Source: JAEUHM01 sp964538625
GTDB taxonomy: Bacteria > Verrucomicrobiota > Verrucomicrobiia > Verrucomicrobiales > Verrucomicrobiaceae
Reading direction: 5' to 3'
DNA: 64,000 nucleotides
NCBI GenBank assembly: GCA_964538625.1
Contig: CAZIGH010000029.1
Coordinates: 1-64,000 of the forward strand
Position numbers and translations under genes: made by a program. Shown here in pieces: positions 60,094 to 64,000 of this stretch. Position 1 is the first letter of the stretch. Each line of letters starts with the position of its first letter. The notes beneath the pieces are model-generated. The model searched no databases and was not told the DNA's origin. It saw nothing but the letters and a program-made list of their open reading frames with translations.

Positions 60094-60887
60094 GACCCCA
60101 GAATACGCAGCCGGTAGCGGCCGTCTTCATGCTCCACTTTCACGTCTGCACCATAAGCCAAGCTCAGATTTGCCGACGTCAGCGTGTCCGTCTTGGGGCC
60201 TGCTGCCAGTACACGGCCCTCCTTGAGCACCAGCACGTGCGTCATGCAGGGCAGGATCTCTTCCACATGATGGGTCACCATGACGAGTGACGGCGCACCA
60301 GGCTTCTGAGCCAGAGACCCCAGCCACGCGAGAAAGACCTCCCGTGCCAGCGGATCCAGGCCGGCACACGGTTCATCGAGTATCATCACTCGGAACTTGG
60401 CCATCAGCGCGCGGCAGATCAGCACCTTCTGCTTCTCACCCTGAGAGAGCGGCCCCCAGAGTGCGTCTCTCAAATAGGCGCAGCCGAAGCGTTTCAGCAA
60501 TGTCCCGGCCTCCTTTACCAGTGCAGGAGAGGGGCGCTCCCAGAGATTGAGTTTCGCATCTCGCCCGCTGGCCACTACGTCGAGCACCGGCTCGCCAGAC
60601 TCCAGCAGCGTCGTCAAGGTGCTGCCCACCATACCCACGCGCTTGCGCACCTCCCGCCAGTCGCTGTCACCGTACCGTTCACCGTCCACCGCTATGCCCC
60701 CTGAGGTGGCCGAGTCATAACCGGTGATGACATTGATGAGCGTCGTCTTTCCGCAACCGTTCGCGCCCAGCACACACCAGTGTTGCCCGCGTGAAACCAC
60801 CCACGAGATGCCTTTGAGAATATCTCGTCCGCGTCGGAACCACAGGTCCTCCACTTGGAGCACCGCAGGAGTCTTTGAGTCAGCCAT
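60090..60887 (-). CDS. ABC transporter ATP-binding protein without a permease gene
   Basis: A 265-residue ATPase with Walker A GANGCGKTT (about 44-52), signature LSQGEKQKV (about 145-153), Walker B VMILDEPCAGLDP and the switch His in VTHHVEEILP. No permease or binding-protein gene is nearby. The ModF/ZnuC-like sequence could serve import, but the soluble paired-kinase context is unusual. The longer frame is dropped for the ATG at 60885-60887. Confidence 0.87.
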   Translation of the reverse strand: MADSKTPAVLQVEDLWFRRGRDILKGISWVVSRGQHWCVLGANGCGKTTLINVITGYDSATSGGIAVDGERYGDSDWREVRKRVGMVGSTLTTLLESGEPVLDVVASGRDAKLNLWERPSPALVKEAGTLLKRFGCAYLRDALWGPLSQGEKQKVLICRALMAKFRVMILDEPCAGLDPLAREVFLAWLGSLAQKPGAPSLVMVTHHVEEILPCMTHVLVLKEGRVLAAGPKTDTLTSANLSLAYGADVKVEHEDGRYRLRILGS

Positions 60888-60896
60888 GAGCCGCGC

Positions 60897-60924
60897 AGAG
60901 TAACAAGCCCGGCGCACTTGCCAA
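60897..60924 (-). promoter_or_regulatory. Candidate promoter of the ABC ATPase-kinase operon
   Basis: Minus strand: TTGGCA (60919-60924), a 16-bp spacer and TACTCT (60897-60902), 9 bases before the ATG. Confidence 0.45.
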
Positions 60925-60941
60925 ATCCAAACGCATTCCGC

Positions 60942-60971
60942 TTGTCATCTCATGTCTGGTTCTGCTAGGAA
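60942..60971 (+). promoter_or_regulatory. Candidate promoter of the beta-helix gene
   Basis: TTGTCA (60942-60947), an 18-bp spacer and TAGGAA (60966-60971), 7 bases before the ATG at 60979. The AGGAAG overlaps the -10, so it could be a ribosome-binding site instead. Confidence 0.4.
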
Positions 60972-60978
60972 GCGCAGC

Positions 60979-62595
60979 ATGAGATGGTTGCCCTTCTTCC
61001 TCGTCGCCCCTGTGTGCCTGGCGGATGACACTCCGAAACTGATGGACCTCTTTGCCCCAGGCGGAGCGATCACCGTTCCACCCGGGGAGTACCGCCTCAG
61101 TGGAGAGCGTCCCATTCCGCTTCAGTCCGGCATGAGGGTCTCCGCGTATGGTGCCAAGTTCCTGCTGCCAGAAACGATTCCAGATCAGGCGCGGCTCGTT
61201 TTCTTCTCTGGAGAAGATGTCAGCGACTTTTCTTGGCATGGAGGCGAGTTCATAGGTCACGTCTTCGACCCGGCACAAAAGGAAAATCGGTGGGAGCCGA
61301 ATGCCAGCACCCGAGCCATCGAGCTGACCACCACACGCGCGGGTGGCACGCGGGACGTCCTGTTCCGGGATGTCCGGTCAAACGGCGTCGCTGGTGCCGT
61401 GATAGGTGTCCACGGGAAGTATGGGAAACGCGGCGAAGACCCCGTGGAGATCTATGCCGAGCGCGTCGTTCTGGAGAACTGCACCCTCCTGCGCAGTGGC
61501 AAGTTCATGTGGGACTACGGTTACCTTTGGCAAATCATGACCTACCCCGAGGCTTACGAAGCGTGGGAGGTGGAGCGAGCGCGCAAGTACTTCCGTACCG
61601 ATCTCATGCGCGAAGTAAAGTTCACCGCTGGAGATGACCGCATCCAAGTGGACAACACCGTTCGCCCGCTGGTGCCCTCAGCGAACGCAGAGCCCAGCGG
61701 CGCTCTCAGCTTCATGGGCAAGGAACTGCCGCAGGAAGTGTCGCGCGGGCGCCAATACTTCATTGTTCAGGCCGGGTCAGACTTCATCAAAGTAGCAGAC
61801 ACACCTGGCGGGTCTGCCTTACGCTTCAGCACTGGAGGAGCGGGTCAGCTCGCGTTCAACCTTGGCGCTACTTACCTCTCCGCCTACGCACCTACTGGCA
61901 GCGGCCCTGGCAAAGGGGCCTTCGACATCGTCGGTGCGAAGGACGTCCGTGTCACCGGTTGCATGCTCAGTGCGCTCGGAGACACCATGCACATTCAGCG
62001 CTGCGAAAACATCATCTTCGCCAACAATCACATCGTTGGTAGCCGAATGGGGGCCTTCTTCCTCGCCGAGTTCTGCCGCAATGCCACCATTACTGGCAAC
62101 CTGGTGGACGGGGGTAACGGTAGCCGCGTCGTCAGCGTGGAAAAGAGCTGCACCAACGTCACCATGACCGGCAACACTTTCCGTAACGGCGGACGCGGAG
62201 CCTGGATCAATCAGCCCGTGAACTTCGTCATGACTGGGAACATCTTCATTAACAACACCACCAAAAACGAGCCCGACATGCGCCGCGGTCGCATCGCCTA
62301 CCAGACTGGAGCGCCCGTCCGTTTTCCAGAACTCTACTTTACTCTCTATGAAAAAGAGGCCCGCTACGGACCGGTCATCGTTCGGGACAACATTTTCCAG
62401 ACGGGTGGCTCTAGTCCTGAGGACACGGTGACCTTCGCCCCCCATGGGGACGGGATCACCTTTGCAGGCAACTCCTTTACTGGTTCCGGCACCCGTGTCG
62501 TCGTGGATCCCACCTGCACCCGAATCAACTTCTCGGACAATGATGGAGTGGAAGTCGAGTCCCGCACCGTCGAGTATGACCATGGCCGACGCTGA
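60979..62595 (+). CDS. Exported right-handed parallel beta-helix protein
   Basis: A 538-residue exported protein with a signal peptide (MRWLPFFLVAPVCLA). Repeated beta-helix coils are visible from about residue 100 on: ARAIELTTTRAGGTRDVLFRDV, RVTGCMLSALGDTMHIQRCENIIFANNHIVGS, NATITGNLVDGGNG, NVTMTGNTFRNGG and GPVIVRDNIFQTG. These N-x-x-G/I-ladder repeats are typical of pectin lyase-like, polysaccharide-active proteins. A specific lyase or hydrolase family is not clear. The ATG at 60979 is taken over 60952 because of the signal peptide and the AGGAAG. The DUF1826-like start lies inside its 3' end. Confidence 0.78.
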   Translation: MRWLPFFLVAPVCLADDTPKLMDLFAPGGAITVPPGEYRLSGERPIPLQSGMRVSAYGAKFLLPETIPDQARLVFFSGEDVSDFSWHGGEFIGHVFDPAQKENRWEPNASTRAIELTTTRAGGTRDVLFRDVRSNGVAGAVIGVHGKYGKRGEDPVEIYAERVVLENCTLLRSGKFMWDYGYLWQIMTYPEAYEAWEVERARKYFRTDLMREVKFTAGDDRIQVDNTVRPLVPSANAEPSGALSFMGKELPQEVSRGRQYFIVQAGSDFIKVADTPGGSALRFSTGGAGQLAFNLGATYLSAYAPTGSGPGKGAFDIVGAKDVRVTGCMLSALGDTMHIQRCENIIFANNHIVGSRMGAFFLAEFCRNATITGNLVDGGNGSRVVSVEKSCTNVTMTGNTFRNGGRGAWINQPVNFVMTGNIFINNTTKNEPDMRRGRIAYQTGAPVRFPELYFTLYEKEARYGPVIVRDNIFQTGGSSPEDTVTFAPHGDGITFAGNSFTGSGTRVVVDPTCTRINFSDNDGVEVESRTVEYDHGRR

Positions 62596-63301
62596 ATCTC
62601 TCTATGGCACAGGAGAGCTCTACCCGCGAGTCAGGGTAGTCAGCAGCATCGAGGAGTTGCTCGAGACCCCATGGCGGGATGGAGTGAATGCCCTCTGCCT
62701 GCCGCGCAAACTCCAGGGCGACTTCGCCGAACTCGCAGACAGGCTTGGCGCGGAGGAGGGGATCACCACCCTTGAGGCTGAGGACTTGGAGGCACTCTCG
62801 CTTTCCGTTGCGGGCAGGCTTGCAGTGGCTCAGATGCTGGCGGATGCGGAGCTGCTCAGTTCCCTCGGACTGGCTCCTGAACTCAACTGTATCAACGGCT
62901 TTTATCGGGATGCCACCTCGGCAGCCATTCGCACTGACGTGAGTTCCTTCCACGTTGATAGTGCCACGAGCCCGGCTGACACCTTCCTCTGTACATACTT
63001 CGGCGCCAGTAGCGAAGGCTTGCCAAATGAGTCCGCCACGCAAAAGACAAGAGTTCCCCAGATCCGCAAAAAGCTTCTCGCTGAGTTCGGTGGCAGTGAT
63101 GGTCCTGCCTTTGAAAACTATCTCAAAGAGCGTTGCTATGACTTGCACTACGAGCCGCATGACCATGCAGGAGTCTTCGAGTTTGGAGTCGGCAACCTGT
63201 GGCGCATCGCGGTGAAGCACCCTGGTTGCCCCGTACCACCTTGCATCCACCGTGCACCGGACACTTACCCGGGACAGAAAAGGCTTCTTTTAATTGCCTG
63301 A
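62576..63301 (+). CDS. DUF1826-like protein
   Basis: A 241-residue cytoplasmic protein. The conserved region includes SFHVDSATSPADTFLCTYFGASSEGLPN (about 123-150) with a His-x-Asp that recalls an iron- or metal-binding cupin-like/2OG-oxygenase turn, and a C-terminal CIHRAPDTYPGQKRLLLIA (near the end) with His-Arg as in DUF1826. This matches the family outline but is not certain. It overlaps the beta-helix gene by 20 bp from the ATG at 62576; the ATG at 62582 is equally possible. The two genes may be co-translated, and no function is known. Confidence 0.55.
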   Translation: MTMADAESLYGTGELYPRVRVVSSIEELLETPWRDGVNALCLPRKLQGDFAELADRLGAEEGITTLEAEDLEALSLSVAGRLAVAQMLADAELLSSLGLAPELNCINGFYRDATSAAIRTDVSSFHVDSATSPADTFLCTYFGASSEGLPNESATQKTRVPQIRKKLLAEFGGSDGPAFENYLKERCYDLHYEPHDHAGVFEFGVGNLWRIAVKHPGCPVPPCIHRAPDTYPGQKRLLLIA

Positions 63302-63332
63302 AGAGCAAGGCGAACTGCGAAAGCCTGGTTGC

Positions 63333-63361
63333 TTGACCACCGTGTCGGTGAGCGTTTCATA
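63333..63361 (+). promoter_or_regulatory. Candidate promoter of the phospholipase D-like gene
   Basis: TTGACC (63333-63338), a 17-bp spacer and TTCATA (63356-63361), 5 bases before the ATG at 63367. Confidence 0.45.
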
Positions 63362-63366
63362 CAGGC

Positions 63367-64000
63367 ATGGCGACACTGAGTGCAAGGGGCGAAGCAGGGA
63401 CACATAAGCTGCGGTGGTACAACACAGGGTATGCACTCCTGGAGGCAAAGCTTACCGCCATTTCGAACGCTCGGAGAATCGTTCGCTTGGAAACGTACAT
63501 CTACAAGGACGACGAGACGGGGCGGCGCTTCCGAAGCGCGTTGGTCGAGGCTGGGCGTCGCGGAGTCAAGGTGCGCCTTTTGGTGGACGCGGTGGGTGGC
63601 ATGGGCCTGGGAGCCGATTACTTCTCAGAGCTCACGGCCCTTCCCAACTGCCGGATGAAATGGTTCAACCGTCCGAGTCTGAAGACTTGGTCCTTCCGCG
63701 ATCACCGCAAGCTGTTGATCATCGACGGGTGCACGACGTTCGTCGGCGGCTGCAACATCGCCGATGTGTATCACGGCGACGGCATCACCCAAGGCTGGCG
63801 AGATGGAGGCCTGCGAGTCGAGGGAGAAGTGACCAAAGCCATCGCCGCAGAGTTCCGCTCGCAGTGGAACCGCGCTGACCTTGCCAGGTGGAAAAACAGC
63901 ACACGGGAGCGTCCAGGTGGACGAGTTGCCTGTGAGAAGTGTGCCGATGTGCGCGCCCTCTTCATTCACCCCGGCTACGGGCAGAATCCTCTGCGTAACG
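63367..64000 (+). CDS. Phospholipase D/cardiolipin synthase-type protein (5' part)
   Basis: A reading frame open to the window edge; 211 codons are visible. It has RIVRLETYIYKDDETG (about 34-49), RFRSALVEAGRRGVKVRLLVDAVGG (about 51-75) and the first HKD motif in FRDHRKLLIIDG (about 108-119; His, Lys, Asp spaced HxKxxxxD), followed by TFVGGCNIAD. This is the cardiolipin synthase/PLD superfamily, which makes cardiolipin from phosphatidylglycerol. The second HKD domain lies beyond the window. No membrane helices precede the first domain, as in ClsB/C-type enzymes. Confidence 0.87.
   Translation, partial: MATLSARGEAGTHKLRWYNTGYALLEAKLTAISNARRIVRLETYIYKDDETGRRFRSALVEAGRRGVKVRLLVDAVGGMGLGADYFSELTALPNCRMKWFNRPSLKTWSFRDHRKLLIIDGCTTFVGGCNIADVYHGDGITQGWRDGGLRVEGEVTKAIAAEFRSQWNRADLARWKNSTRERPGGRVACEKCADVRALFIHPGYGQNPLRN

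Noticed and set aside
1..64000. CRISPR arrays, tRNA and rRNA genes, insertion sequences
   Set aside because: No regularly spaced repeats, cloverleaf-like segments or transposase frames were seen on either strand; a covariance-model scan was not possible here.

Overview
The window comes from a GC-rich Gram-negative bacterium of the phylum Verrucomicrobiota, most likely close to Verrucomicrobium or Prosthecobacter. The best marker is a complete four-gene 'Verru_Chthon' pseudopilin-like cassette at 4809-11201. Supporting marks are a DUF1080 protein, a TAT-exported Gfo/Idh/MocA oxidoreductase, an ECF sigma factor coupled to a FecR protein, an Agl23-type membrane protein and FG-GAP proteins. Coding density is very high, no gap exceeds 300 bp, and most neighbouring genes sit in tight operons with 4-bp ATGA overlaps. 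I saw no tRNA, rRNA, CRISPR array, insertion sequence or replication origin.

Layout. 1-1178: end of an unidentified gene that enters from the left, possibly phage- or toxin-related. 1259-4765: glycosyltransferase, manA, menA and menC (mannose phosphate and menaquinone metabolism). 4809-11201: the Verru_Chthon A-B-C-D cassette. 11277-15210 (minus strand): GtrA, ketoacyl synthase, lipoprotein hydrolase and an efflux adaptor. 15302-19415: TraB/GumN-like protein, SirB1-like protein, a beta-propeller protein and an SDR. 19530-22589: argB-argD-argF. 22605-29079: LEA-like lipoprotein, flavodoxin-less CysJ, then cdd/DUF1080, nagA/galE and glpK. 29229-31972: FecR-sigma pair and an RsuA-type pseudouridine synthase. 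31976-39061: LtaS-like sulfatase-fold protein, a CzcA pump, a CzcC channel and a small membrane protein. 39305-41730: a MocA-type dehydrogenase with a ketose 3-epimerase. 41925-43602: rplQ and rpoA. 43863-48273: thioredoxin/CxxCH/PDZ protein, di-haem peroxidase and an exported amidohydrolase. 48373-53744: two-component system, recQ and truD. 53748-63301: FG-GAP protein, apbE/Agl23, lipoprotein, PfkB/ABC pair, parallel beta-helix protein and a DUF1826-like protein. 63367-64000: start of a phospholipase D/cardiolipin synthase-type gene cut by the window edge.

How the genes fit together. The window mixes housekeeping genes (arginine, menaquinone, transcription, ribosome, tRNA/rRNA modification) with the sugar catabolism and envelope functions of a polysaccharide-degrading aerobe. 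DUF1080, MocA and the ketose epimerase fit keto-sugar processing. NagA, GalE and ManA link amino sugars and hexoses to central metabolism. The heavy-metal RND operon lacks its adaptor gene, and a lone adaptor sits 20 kb away in an unrelated operon.

The most interesting unit is the Verru_Chthon cassette. Its four proteins look like the four minor pseudopilins of a type II secretion tip (K-I-J-H order), with a giant K-like protein and no secretion machinery nearby. A second window-wide signal is a set of sigma70-like promoters whose -10 box lies only 5-9 bases before the start codon, which suggests common leaderless transcription.
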